Below, one piece after another: positions 34,925 through 43,058 of a stretch of 64,000 nt of DNA; positions within the stretch are counted from its first letter, which is position 1; the number at the start of each line of letters is the position of its first letter. Source of the DNA: Haloferula sp. BvORR071 (GTDB lineage Bacteria; Verrucomicrobiota; Verrucomicrobiia; Verrucomicrobiales; Akkermansiaceae); assembly GCF_000739615.1 (NCBI RefSeq), contig NZ_BATP01000020.1:62001-126000 (forward strand). Reading direction: 5' to 3'. The notes beneath the pieces are model-generated. The model worked only from the letters and a program-made list of their open reading frames with translations, ran no database searches and was not told the origin of the DNA. Made by a program: the position numbers and the translations under genes.

Positions 34925-36619
34925 CTAGACCCGGAAGAGGCCCCCTCTTTTCCCCACCAATGCCGCCGCACCGGTAATCGCGATAGCGAGGAAGACCATG
35001 GCCCAGACGCCGAGGGCGGCGGCCAGTTCGTGGCCATCCCCGAGGGAGGAAAGCAGGGTGTAAATCGCCTTGGTGATCGGGAAGTGCTCGGTCTGCTTGG
35101 CTAGGATCAGGCTATCGCTGACCTCCAGCATGGCGAAGGCGAAGGCGAGGATGCAGCCAGCGGCGAGGTTCGCGCCAATCAGCGGCAGGGAGACGCGGCG
35201 CAGGGTGCGGAAGGCCCCGGCCCCCAGGGAACGGGCGGCTTCTTCCAAGGCGGGATTGCTCTGCTGCAGGCCAGCCACTGCGGAGCGGACGACGTAGGGC
35301 AGACGGCGGACCGCGTAGGCGACGATCAGCAGGGCGGCGGGATTGCCGTCCTTGCCGATCAGGAAATTCAGCGGACGGCCGGGCTCGGAAAGCGCGAGGT
35401 AGCCGAAGGCAAGCACCAGGCCGGGCACGGCCAGCGGCAGCATGACCAGAGCATCCAGCAGGGAGCGGCCCTTGATCTTGCTGCGGACGATGACCCAGGC
35501 GATGGCGATGCCGAGAATGAGATCGATGAGCGTGGCGCCGGAGGCGTAGAGCAGGCTGTTCTTGATCGAGGGCACCACGATCTCACTGCCCAGGGCATCG
35601 ACATAGTGCCTGAAGGTGAGCACGACCGGAGTGACCGTCTTGTACCAATCCTCCGAGAGTGAGAGCAGGACCACCCCGGCGTGCGGCAAGGCGGCGAGGA
35701 GGAAGACGAAGCCGAAGATGATCGCGCAGCCGAGACCTCGCAGGCCGGTGAGCTTCACTTCCCCACCCCTACCCTTCGGCCGCGGCTGGGCACCGGAGGT
35801 CTGGCGGCCGAAGAGGGCCTTGGTGATGGCGAAGACCAGCGCGGAAATCACCAGGATAATCGCCACCAGCGCGTAGGGCGCGGGATTCCCGGTGAGATCC
35901 TTGATGCCATCGAAGACCTGCACGGGTGCCACGCGGGTGTAGTCGAAGACCAGCGGCACGCCGAGTTCGGTGAAGGCCCAGACGAAGACGATAGCCGCGC
36001 CCGCGAAGATGCCGGGCATGGCCAGCGGCAGGGTGATGCGCCAGAGACGGCGGGCGGGCGAGCAGCCGAGATTCTCCGCGGCCTGCTCCATCGCGGGGTC
36101 CAGATTGGACAGCGCCGCGCTGATATTCATGTAGAGGATCGGATAGAGGTGGAGCGCGTTCATCGCCACGATCCCCCAGAAGCGGCCGCGTGCGAGCCAA
36201 TCGACCGGCGCGTTGCGATTCATTGCGCCGAGGTCGATCAGCAGCGCATTGAGCGACCCTTGCACGCCGAGCATGTGCTTGATGCCGATGGCGCCGACGA
36301 AGGGCGGCAGCACCAGCGGGATGAGGATCAGCACGCCCAGCACACCGCGGCCGCGGAAGTCATAACGGTAGGCGAGTAGTGAGAGCGGAAAGGCGATCGC
36401 GAAGGTCGCGAGGGTGCTGGCGACACCGAGTGCAAGGGCGTTCCAGAGGCCTTCGCGGTAGACGGGATTGCGGAAGACATCACCGACGAAATCGAGGGTG
36501 AACTTGCCGTCAGGGGTCTTGAAGGCTTCACCGATGACCGAGATCGCCGGATAGATGAAGAAGGCCGCGAAGAGCGCGGTGACGAAGGCGGTGATGCCGA
36601 TGGCTGCGCCGCGATTCAT
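34925..36619 (-). CDS. Ferric-iron-type ABC transporter permease (fused double permease)
   Basis: This 564-residue inner-membrane protein has about twelve hydrophobic spans in two similar halves, each with a binding-protein-dependent transport EAA loop (ENLGCSPARRLWRITLPLAM at about residues 185-205 and EEAARSLGAGAFRTLRRVSL near 460-480). The duplicated layout is that of FbpB-type iron permeases. It is the last gene of a three-gene set: the start overlaps the binding-protein stop as ATGA. It should form the membrane channel for the ATPase and binding protein upstream. Iron as substrate is inferred from family architecture. Confidence 0.9.
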   Translation of the reverse strand: MNRGAAIGITAFVTALFAAFFIYPAISVIGEAFKTPDGKFTLDFVGDVFRNPVYREGLWNALALGVASTLATFAIAFPLSLLAYRYDFRGRGVLGVLILIPLVLPPFVGAIGIKHMLGVQGSLNALLIDLGAMNRNAPVDWLARGRFWGIVAMNALHLYPILYMNISAALSNLDPAMEQAAENLGCSPARRLWRITLPLAMPGIFAGAAIVFVWAFTELGVPLVFDYTRVAPVQVFDGIKDLTGNPAPYALVAIILVISALVFAITKALFGRQTSGAQPRPKGRGGEVKLTGLRGLGCAIIFGFVFLLAALPHAGVVLLSLSEDWYKTVTPVVLTFRHYVDALGSEIVVPSIKNSLLYASGATLIDLILGIAIAWVIVRSKIKGRSLLDALVMLPLAVPGLVLAFGYLALSEPGRPLNFLIGKDGNPAALLIVAYAVRRLPYVVRSAVAGLQQSNPALEEAARSLGAGAFRTLRRVSLPLIGANLAAGCILAFAFAMLEVSDSLILAKQTEHFPITKAIYTLLSSLGDGHELAAALGVWAMVFLAIAITGAAALVGKRGGLFRV

Positions 36620-38157
36620 GGGCGGCCTCCTTCCCGGGCCATGGCGGCAGCTTTTTTATAGTTCTCGCGGAAGATGCCGGAGATGCGGGCCATCTCGCGG
36701 GAGATGTCTAATTTTGCCATGTTGTCTTTGCGGCCCACGAGGGGAACGAGCTCCTTCATGACGTGGCTGTAGCCGAGGTGGGAGGTATCGAAGAAGACCT
36801 TGCCGGCCGGGGTGGCGGCGATCTCCTCCAGGGTGCCGCCATTCCGGCGCATGAGGTCCCATGCCTCCTTCATCTCCTGGTGGGTATCCATGCACATGGC
36901 GCGATAGACCTGGCGGAGGACATTGAAGGCGGAGTTGGTGAGTGCGGCATCGTATTCGAAGCCGCCGCTGCGCTCGTAGGGCAGTGCGTCCGGGTCGGAG
37001 AACCAAGGCAAGTTCTTCACGGTGTAGAGGTCGCGGCGCACGGGCAGGCGGCGCGGCGAGGTTTCGCGCGGGCCGCCGGGCGCGCCAGCCTTGTAGTTCC
37101 AGAGGAGCTGGCCGGCATCGCTGAGGACGAAGGTGACGAACTCCTGGGCGATCTCCGAATGAGGAGCGCCACGCAGCACGGCGATGGGGTCCACGCTGAT
37201 GGAGGTGCCGCCGAGGGGCGGGATCCAGAGCAGGCGGGTGGGCCCGCGCCTGCCGAGCTTCTCCTCGTAGGAGCGGCCGTAGAAATCGATGCAGGTGCCG
37301 GCGAGGGCGTCGCCCTGGGCGACATCGTGCGGGATCTTGCTGGCGGCGTCGGTGAAGTAGCGGGCGTTAGCGGCCATGGCCTGGAGAAGGTTGATGCCGT
37401 TCTTCCAGCCCTCCTCCTTCGCGGCCTCGTCGTCTTCCTTGCCCTTGACGATCCGCTTCTTCATCTGCTCTTGGATCATCATCTCGAACATCCGCGTGAC
37501 CGATCCGCTCTTGGTGGGGTCCGCGAGTGCAACATAGCCAGCATAGGCAGGATCGGCGAGGTCCGCCCAACGGCGCGGCGGGAGGATGCCCAGACGGCGG
37601 ACGGAATCCGCGTTGTAGCAGATGCCCATCTGCGAGAGGCAGGTGCCGACCCAGAGGTGCTTGGGATTGTAGTAGTTCTCGCCGGTGAACTTGGCCGGGA
37701 TGACGTCCTCCTTGAACCATTCGGGGTGGGTCTTGAAGACTTCCAGCTCGACGAAGCGGTCCTTGCTCATCTGGCCAGCAAAGTCCGGCTCGCCGCCGCC
37801 GAAGAAGAGGTCCATGCCGACGCCGGACTTTTTGACCGCTTCCGCCTCGTGGCCGGGGTTCTGCTTCTTGGCGAGGGCCTCGGCGGCCTCGAAGGAGCTA
37901 TTCAGGACGCGGGTGATGTCTGAGGTGCCGCCGGGGATGCGCCAGTCGATGTAGAGGGTGCGGCCGGTCTTGGCCTTCCAGTGGGCGGCGAAGGCCTCGC
38001 CGAACTCCGAGCGGATGGTCTCATTGTGCGGCGTGATGATGACCAGGCGGTCCTGGGCGTGGCCGGCGGCGGCGAGTTCGGAATTCCGGCGCAGCAGGAT
38101 GGGCGCGGCGATGACCGCAGCCAGCAAGAGCAGGATCGGAAGGAAACGGCGCATCAT
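36616..38157 (-). CDS. ABC transporter extracellular solute-binding protein (iron-type)
   Basis: A 513-residue substrate-binding protein with an N-terminal hydrophobic segment (MMRRFLPILLLLAAVIAAPI) but no lipobox, so it is either cleaved to a soluble periplasmic protein or held by an uncleaved anchor. LVIITPHNETIRSEFGEAFA and KTGRTLYIDWRIPGGTSDIT resemble FbpA/AfuA-type proteins that bind ferric iron or other oxyanion complexes. VDPIAVLRGAPHSEIAQEFV and FVLSDAGQLLWNYKAGAP are typical of the second lobe. It lies 29 bp after the ATPase stop, and its stop overlaps the permease start. The ligand itself is not proven by sequence. Confidence 0.87.
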   Translation of the reverse strand: MMRRFLPILLLLAAVIAAPILLRRNSELAAAGHAQDRLVIITPHNETIRSEFGEAFAAHWKAKTGRTLYIDWRIPGGTSDITRVLNSSFEAAEALAKKQNPGHEAEAVKKSGVGMDLFFGGGEPDFAGQMSKDRFVELEVFKTHPEWFKEDVIPAKFTGENYYNPKHLWVGTCLSQMGICYNADSVRRLGILPPRRWADLADPAYAGYVALADPTKSGSVTRMFEMMIQEQMKKRIVKGKEDDEAAKEEGWKNGINLLQAMAANARYFTDAASKIPHDVAQGDALAGTCIDFYGRSYEEKLGRRGPTRLLWIPPLGGTSISVDPIAVLRGAPHSEIAQEFVTFVLSDAGQLLWNYKAGAPGGPRETSPRRLPVRRDLYTVKNLPWFSDPDALPYERSGGFEYDAALTNSAFNVLRQVYRAMCMDTHQEMKEAWDLMRRNGGTLEEIAATPAGKVFFDTSHLGYSHVMKELVPLVGRKDNMAKLDISREMARISGIFRENYKKAAAMAREGGRP

Positions 38158-38186
38158 GACGGGCTCGATCGCTTGGGTCCGTTAGA

Positions 38187-39254
38187 CTAGGCTTGCAGCA
38201 CGGCCACATCGCTGTGGCGGGCGGTCAGGCGCAGCGGGGTCTCGCCCGGCTCGCGGACGAGGTGGGGGTTGAGCTCGACGACCTGTTGGATGCCGACGGG
38301 GGTATCGACGAGGTATTGGATGCGTTGGCCGAGGTAGCTGCGCTCGATGATCTTGCCGGTGATGGGATTTTCGCCGCTCTGGGAATCCACGCGCCAGGCC
38401 TCCGGGCGGATCGAGAGGATGACCTCCTCGCCCGCAGCGGGGACCCACTCCGGGCGGGTGACGCGGCCGACCAGGGGGCCAGCGGCGCTCTCGATCATGG
38501 CGAATTCGCCGCGGACTTCGAGGGCCTTGCCTTTGACCAGATTGGTCTCGCCGATGAAGCCGGAGACGAAGGCGGTGTGGGGATTCCGATAGACGTCCTC
38601 GGCGGTGCCGAGCTGCTCGATGCGGCCCTTGTTGAGCACGGCCATGCGATCGGCCATGGAGAGGGCCTCCTCCTGGTCGTGGGTGACGTAGACGCCGGTG
38701 AGGCCGCCTTCCTTGACGATGCGGCGGATCTCGCGGCGCATTTCGATGCGGAGCTTGGCGTCGAGGTTCGAGAGTGGTTCGTCGAGCAGCAGGCACTTCG
38801 GGCGGACGACGAGGGCGCGGGCGAGGGCGACGCGCTGCTGTTGGCCGCCGGAAAGCTGGTCGATGCCGCGGTCACCCATGCCGGAGAGATGGACGAGTTC
38901 GAGGGCCTCCCCTACGCGCCTGCGGATCTCGGCCTTGTCGACCTTCCGTTCCTCGAGGCCGAAGGCGACGTTGCGCTCGACATTGAGGTGGGGCCAGAGG
39001 GCGTAGCTCTGGAAGACCATGGCGGCCTCGCGCTTGTGGGGCGGGAGTTGGGTCACGTCGCGATCGCCGAAGAAGATGTGGCCGGAGGTTGGGGTCTCGA
39101 GCCCGGCGATGCAGCGCAGGAGGGTGGTCTTGCCGCAGCCGGAGGCACCGAGGAGGAAAAAGAGCTCTCCTGCCGCGACTTCCACGCTAACGCCGTCGAG
39201 CGCCGTGACTTGGCCGAATTTTTTGACGATCGAGTCCGCGCGAATCGCATCCAT
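38187..39254 (-). CDS. ABC transporter ATP-binding protein (FbpC/PotA type with TOBE domain)
   Basis: A 355-residue ATPase starting at ATG 39252-39254 (MDAIRADSIVKKFGQ); the 17 upstream codons are discarded. Walker A is GASGCGKT at 36-43, the signature LSGGQQQR is near 130, Walker B is CLLLDEP, and the switch histidine lies in YVTHDQEEA. A C-terminal TOBE-type regulatory domain follows (VILSIRPEAWRVD). It energises the import system made with the next two genes. It is the first gene of the operon, with a short promoter region towards the tRNA gene. Confidence 0.93.
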   Translation of the reverse strand: MDAIRADSIVKKFGQVTALDGVSVEVAAGELFFLLGASGCGKTTLLRCIAGLETPTSGHIFFGDRDVTQLPPHKREAAMVFQSYALWPHLNVERNVAFGLEERKVDKAEIRRRVGEALELVHLSGMGDRGIDQLSGGQQQRVALARALVVRPKCLLLDEPLSNLDAKLRIEMRREIRRIVKEGGLTGVYVTHDQEEALSMADRMAVLNKGRIEQLGTAEDVYRNPHTAFVSGFIGETNLVKGKALEVRGEFAMIESAAGPLVGRVTRPEWVPAAGEEVILSIRPEAWRVDSQSGENPITGKIIERSYLGQRIQYLVDTPVGIQQVVELNPHLVREPGETPLRLTARHSDVAVLQA

Positions 39255-39361
39255 GAGGCTGGGGGCATGCTTCCCGCCGTGGCGGTGCTTGCAAGCCGGA
39301 AGCAAGAAGCGGGCCCGGAAAAGGTCGTGTCAAAAAAGGCACGAAAAGAGCAAAGATTCTC

Positions 39362-39389
39362 TTGCCAAGCGTGGGTCCGGGACATAAAT
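39362..39389 (+). promoter_or_regulatory. Candidate promoter of the tRNA-Leu gene
   Basis: TTGCCA (39362-39367) and ATAAAT (39384-39389) are separated by 16 bp and lie 23 bp before the mature tRNA 5' end, matching a sigma-70-type promoter layout. Confidence 0.45.
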
Positions 39390-39412
39390 CCGCGGCCCAC
39401 CAAACACCATGT

Positions 39413-39497
<85 letters not shown>

Positions 39498-39510
39498 CTC
39501 TTTGAATGAT

Positions 39511-39537
39511 AAGGCCGGACATCAGTCCGGCCTTTCG
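39511..39537 (+). terminator. Intrinsic terminator after tRNA-Leu
   Basis: AAGGCCGGAC (39511-39520) and GTCCGGCCTT (39525-39534) form a perfect 10-bp stem with an ATCA loop, followed by TTCGTTT, 14 bp after the tRNA CCA. Confidence 0.8.
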
Positions 39538-39648
39538 TTTGCCCGCGAATTCCTAACAGCCGGGCGGAAGGAAATCCGATTCTCATCCGATAGAATCAAG
39601 GTGCTTTCCCATCGACCGCATCACGCCCTTGTGCATGTTAGGCACCGC

Positions 39649-39948
39649 ATGAAACCCAAGTCCAAATCCTCCCCCGCCGCTGGTTCATCGACCGTCGCCC
39701 CCATCATCCGCATCATTGCCTTCCTCGAGCTCTTCGCGGGCATCGCCCTCTTGGCCATCGGCTTCAACAACCTCGACCGCCACCCTGAGCTTATCGCCTC
39801 CGGTGTCGCCGCCCTCATCGGAACCCCCTTCCTCTTCGCTGTCGCCGAGATCCTTGTCCGTTTGGCTGAGATCTCCGCGAACACCAAGAACCTCGCCAGC
39901 CTCCAAGCCGCCGGCATGATCAAGCGCGCCGATCACCCCGCCTTCTAG
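39649..39948 (+). CDS. Small two-span membrane protein
   Basis: A 99-residue protein starting at ATG 39649 (MKPKSKSSPAAGSSTVAPII). The frame is open back to 39502 through the tRNA terminator, but that part has no membrane character and lacks a plausible role. Two hydrophobic segments are visible (IIRIIAFLELFAGIALLAIG and ASGVAALIGTPFLFAVAEIL), followed by a short helical tail. No family is recognised. It ends 3 bp before the convergent frameshifted gene. Codon use is normal for the region, so it is probably real. Confidence 0.7.
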   Translation: MKPKSKSSPAAGSSTVAPIIRIIAFLELFAGIALLAIGFNNLDRHPELIASGVAALIGTPFLFAVAEILVRLAEISANTKNLASLQAAGMIKRADHPAF

Positions 39949-39950
39949 CC

Positions 39951-40303
39951 TCAGCGCGGGGCCTGTCGCTGGGCCCTCTTCTCGCTCCACCCGTTCCGCC
40001 GGAGAACACGTTCCGCCTTATCCAGATCCATCCAAGCGCCGTAGTCGCCCGCGTGCCGCGGCTGCCCGCCGGCAAGCAGCTCCGCCCGCACCCGTAGCAG
40101 CCGCCACAGTGCTCGTGGATCGTCCTCACCGATCCAGTCCCCCGCCCGGGTCCGGAACTCATACCCGAAGTCGAGCTGATGGGAAAAGAAGCGCTTCTCC
40201 AGACCCCAGTCGGTCGTGGGCCTTCCCCCGGCTGGATCTCATCCGTGTCCATCACAGCCACCCACTCCCCCGGCTGGCAGTCGGCAAGCTTCTCCCGGCG
40301 CAT
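39951..40303 (-). pseudogene. Frameshifted hypothetical gene
   Basis: The minus strand starts well (ATG 40301-40303, MRREKLADCQPGEWVAVMDT) and then loses sense. Another frame continues as a coherent protein (WGLEKRFFSHQLDFGYEFRT, LWRLLRVRAELLAGG, YGAWMDLDKAERVLRRNGWS) to a TGA at 39951-39953. Adding one G to the five-G run at about 40222-40227 joins the halves into one frame of about 117 codons. That points to a single-base deletion in a homopolymer, either a real mutation or a sequencing error. The product is unrecognised. It meets the small membrane-protein gene tail to tail. Confidence 0.55.
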
Positions 40304-40360
40304 GGGTGCAGCGTAGCCGAGGGGTCAACAACATGGGATTTCACGGGCCGAGGAGATGAA

Positions 40361-40471
40361 ATGAAAATAATTTCGATGAAATTTGCAAATCCAGCCTTGC
40401 GCCGACGCTTAGGAAATGTTGAGCTTCTCGCGCAATGTCTGAATTCAAAGGAAGCAGCGACTTCGAGATAG
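40361..40471 (+). CDS. Possible short leader ORF before the XRE-M78 module
   Basis: An ATG at 40361 with a clear GAGGAG ribosome site (one of the few good ones in the window) opens a 36-codon frame, MKIISMKFANPALRRRLGNV and on to a TAG at 40469-40471, overlapping the start of the next gene in another frame. It may be a regulatory leader peptide, the true start of a frameshifted upstream gene, or chance. Confidence 0.3.
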   Translation: MKIISMKFANPALRRRLGNVELLAQCLNSKEAATSR

Positions 40472-41049
40472 CACTTGGAAGTAGCCTGCAACCGCTGGGT
40501 AAGATCCCGCTGAAAGCGGTTCAGGACTACATCAGGTTGTACAGTCAGGTAGCACCCGCCCACTCCAAACGGAGCCAAGCGAGCCTGATTCACGATCACA
40601 TGATCGATTGGGCCGGAAGGATTCTTCCGGCGGAATTCCGGCGCATCGATGTTCGCCAGAGGATCTTGTTCAATTTCAAGGACGAGTATCTCATCCAGTT
40701 TAACAAGCTGGAGGCGAACAACCGGCGCGCTTGCAACAACACATCCCAGCAGTCGCTCCTCTTCGAAGAAACCGGTGAGGTGGGACTGCCTGGCATCCGC
40801 GCTGTTCTTCCTCTCGTAACAATCGGCTACGTCACCGCGCAGGATGGCGTCTCGATTGAAGGGGTATTCGCCGTGCGGATCATCGACGGCACCCCTGATT
40901 GGATCATCCGCCTGGATGATCGCGAAGACGGCGAGGGCACTAACCAACCCATCCCTCTGCCCCATGCACCCTCGACTCCATCGCCCCGGATCAAACGACC
41001 CAGACCCGAATCGCCAGACGTTCGCGAGTTCGGTTCCGGTGAATCCTGA
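40435..41049 (+). CDS. Unknown protein, first gene of a two-gene XRE-M78 module
   Basis: A 204-residue protein of unknown family starting at ATG 40435 (MSEFKGSSDFEIALGSSLQP). The core is amphipathic (LGKIPLKAVQDYIRLYSQVA, HMIDWAGRILPAEFRRIDVR, EYLIQFNKLEANNRRACNNT) with beta-strand character later (GIRAVLPLVTIGYVTAQDGV). The tail is proline- and arginine-rich and low complexity. It lacks signal and membrane segments, so it is cytoplasmic. Its 3' end overlaps the XRE-M78 gene by 11 bp, a strong coupling. Such pairs occur among toxin-antitoxin and phage-defence loci, in which the XRE-M78 protein controls the partner; that role is inference here. Confidence 0.7.
   Translation: MSEFKGSSDFEIALGSSLQPLGKIPLKAVQDYIRLYSQVAPAHSKRSQASLIHDHMIDWAGRILPAEFRRIDVRQRILFNFKDEYLIQFNKLEANNRRACNNTSQQSLLFEETGEVGLPGIRAVLPLVTIGYVTAQDGVSIEGVFAVRIIDGTPDWIIRLDDREDGEGTNQPIPLPHAPSTPSPRIKRPRPESPDVREFGSGES
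40442..40472 (+). repeat. Imperfect direct repeat, left copy flanking the XRE-M78 module
   Basis: AATTCAAAG, 8 spacer bases, then GACTTCGAGATAGC. The same two blocks with a 6-base spacer occur at 42117-42145, so 23 identical bases flank the two-gene module. This copy lies inside the first gene, at codons 3-13. Confidence 0.6.
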
Positions 41050-42076
41050 GAAAGTAGCAATGGCCAGGCTGGCTTGCGGATTCACGCAAGCCAGCTTCGC
41101 CACATCCATCGGTATCTCTCAATCCCTCCTCTCGAAACTTGAAGACGGCCTCCGCCGCGATCTTCCAGAAGACAAGCTTGCCTCTATGGTGTCCCTCACG
41201 GGATTCCCGGAAACCTTCTTCACCCGTGAAGGCGGTCGCCGGGCCATGAGCGACGACCTGTTCCGCAAATCAAAAGCAGCCGGGGCCAAGGTGTTGGCTC
41301 AAAACGACGCATTGGTGAACATCCGCCGGCTGGAAATCGAAACACTGCTCCCGAAGGTCGAGTTCGAAACTCTTCCCCGCCCCCATTGCTCCGTTGAGGA
41401 CTTCGCCGGCGGTGCTCGCGAGATAGCCCGGAATCTTCGGCATGCTTGGCGCCTCGATCAGGGGCCCATCGAAAACCTCACGAAGTTAGCCGAGGACATC
41501 GGCTGCATTGTCATCCACTTTGATTTCGGAACCAGTAAGATCGACGGCCTCACCTCCTTCGCCAACGATGGAACCCCAATCATTTTCCTGAACCCAGCCT
41601 TTCCAGCGGCACGCCTCCGCGCCACGCTCGCGCATGAAATTGGGCACGTGATTATGCACCATTTCATGACGGCCACGGCCGACGAAGAGGCGTGGCAGTT
41701 TGCCTATGAACTCCTGATGCCCGAAAGGGAAATTCGCCCGAGCCTCTTCCCGCTGAACATCGACAAGCTCGTGCTCCTCAAGAACAAATGGAAGGTGTCC
41801 ATGCAGTTCATCCTGATGTGGGCCCGGGAGATGGGCGCCCTCAAGGACGGCTATTTCCGCGTGCTGATGTGCCAGATCAGCAAGCGGGGCTGGAGAAAGC
41901 TAGAACCGTTCGACGGCGAATGGCTCATCGAGCAGCCCACCTTCTTGCGGGAAATCATCGACTATCACCTGAAGGATCTCGGCTACACCGAAGACGAACT
42001 CCGCTCTAGTATGGCGGCCAATGAACGCACATTCGGACCCGATTATTTGGGCCGCCCAAGCTTCACAGTGCTTTGA
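41039..42076 (+). CDS. XRE-family regulator fused to ImmA/IrrE-type (M78) metallopeptidase
   Basis: A 345-residue protein. A GTG at 41039 starts VNPEKVAMARLACGFTQ and restores the whole HTH; a later ATG at 41060 would cut it. Residues 1-60 are an XRE helix-turn-helix (TQASFATSIGISQSLLSKLE). Residues 125-215 hold the M78 domain with the zinc motif HEIGH (199-203) and a third-ligand glutamate downstream. The C-terminus is helical and helix-loop rich. IrrE/ImmA proteins either cleave repressors or act as antitoxin regulators. With the overlapping unknown gene upstream, it looks like a self-contained regulatory, toxin-antitoxin or defence module. Confidence 0.85.
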   Translation: MNPEKVAMARLACGFTQASFATSIGISQSLLSKLEDGLRRDLPEDKLASMVSLTGFPETFFTREGGRRAMSDDLFRKSKAAGAKVLAQNDALVNIRRLEIETLLPKVEFETLPRPHCSVEDFAGGAREIARNLRHAWRLDQGPIENLTKLAEDIGCIVIHFDFGTSKIDGLTSFANDGTPIIFLNPAFPAARLRATLAHEIGHVIMHHFMTATADEEAWQFAYELLMPEREIRPSLFPLNIDKLVLLKNKWKVSMQFILMWAREMGALKDGYFRVLMCQISKRGWRKLEPFDGEWLIEQPTFLREIIDYHLKDLGYTEDELRSSMAANERTFGPDYLGRPSFTVL

Positions 42077-42082
42077 AATGGA

Positions 42083-42113
42083 AAGCCCGAGGTGCGGCGG
42101 GCACCTCGGGCTT
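42083..42113 (+). terminator. Hairpin after the XRE-M78 gene
   Basis: AAGCCCGAGGTGC (42083-42095) and GCACCTCGGGCTT (42101-42113) form a perfect 13-bp stem with a GGCGG loop 6 bp past the stop. Only a short T pair follows, so it is a terminator without a proper T-run or a transcript-end stabiliser. Confidence 0.6.
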
Positions 42114-42116
42114 CCA

Positions 42117-42145
42117 AATTCAAAGTGCGGGGACTTCGAGATAGC
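42117..42145 (+). repeat. Imperfect direct repeat, right copy flanking the XRE-M78 module
   Basis: AATTCAAAG, 6 spacer bases, then GACTTCGAGATAGC, matching 40442-40472. It lies just after the hairpin downstream of the XRE-M78 gene. It may be a remnant of a duplicated first gene or a recombination end. Confidence 0.6.
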
Positions 42146-42331
42146 GCAGGAACCCTACCACCATATCCCGAGGAATCAAGGTCCATTTCTCGCATTTTCT
42201 GGGTCATTTCCCGCATTAAGCGGCATATGGAATCCGCAGGAAATAGGTCGGAACGGGCTGACGCAGCCGACGACCGCTGCGCGGCGTCCATGCGTGCATG
42301 AGCGGGTGTTTCCCGGGCCGAGATGGACTCA

Positions 42332-42637
42332 TCAGCGCTCTCCTAACAAATCGAGCACTCGCGTTTCCTTCGCATCAAGACGGATGCTATGCTCCTGTGG
42401 GACCGGCGATTCGACGTGGATGATTCCCCGGTGATGTTGTGCGCGACGAGGTAGCGTTCGAGGCGGAGGGCGGGTGAGCTGGCGCGGGCGCCGGTGATGG
42501 GGTTCCAGCCTTCCTTCATCATGGTGCGGAGGATGGGCGCCTGCTTCTTGATCAGCGCGCGGTCGTGGCCGTCGCCGGGGAAGATGCTGGAGGGTTCGCG
42601 CAGGTAGATCGGTGGTGGCGGGCTTACTGGAGGAGCC
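42332..42637 (-). pseudogene. Decayed 3' fragment of a large glycosidase-like gene
   Basis: The minus strand holds a coding-like stretch from about 42637 (after an in-frame TAG) reading YLREPSSIFPGDGHDRALIK, EGWNPITGARASSPALRLER and LVAHNITG. It then shifts frame at a G4 run near 42440 and ends as VPQEHSIRLDAKETRVLDLL, then GER and a TGA at 42332-42334. Codon choice and protein texture are like real genes nearby, and the end resembles the C-terminal beta domain of amylase-type glycosidases. No 5' portion is present, so this is a truncated and frameshifted relic. The family is a guess. Confidence 0.55.
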
Positions 42638-43058
42638 TATATGGGTGGACGCCAGGGCGCTGAAAGCGCGGTCTAACAGGGGAGATTTTGGGAATTAGGT
42701 CGCCCTTACAGGGCTCGGGAATCGTCGCTGGATGAAGTCCCCGGGCGATGCCCGGGGCTGCGATAGGGTGCCCCTTTGGGGCGGGAGAAAGCAGAGTAGA
42801 TTTCCAGAGTAGATTTCTACTGCGTGGTCGTTTCTTTACGCCTTTCAGACGGGATCTTGGAATCGTCAGACTGGATGAAGGATGAAGGGTCTCTTGAGGC
42901 TCGCTTGGAAGCGAACTGGTATTTGGTGCAAGGCGCGGTCAATTAGCCACCACCGATCCACGCAGCCGGACCTCAAGGGGGCTCAGGTCGGAAACCCGCT
43001 TCAAAGTTTTGTCGCCTACTTTGGGCGATGAATACCCGACACCCTTTGCAGGGATAGT
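42638..43058. repeat. Non-coding stretch with palindromes and a tandem 13-mer
   Basis: No gene is seen. Four short hairpins lie in series: GCGC-TGAAA-GCGC (42657-42669), GCCCT-TAC-AGGGC (42702-42714), CCCCGGGC-GAT-GCCCGGGG (42739-42757) and GCCCC-TTT-GGGGC (42770-42782). A perfect tandem CAGAGTAGATTTC follows (42792-42804, 42805-42817). The layout resembles REP-type dispersed repeats. The rest, to 43058, shows nothing recognisable. Confidence 0.5.

Noticed and set aside
42021..42434. 137-codon plus-strand frame after the XRE-M78 gene
   Set aside because: It overlaps that gene, a hairpin, a repeat and the pseudogene in other senses, and its composition is not protein-like.
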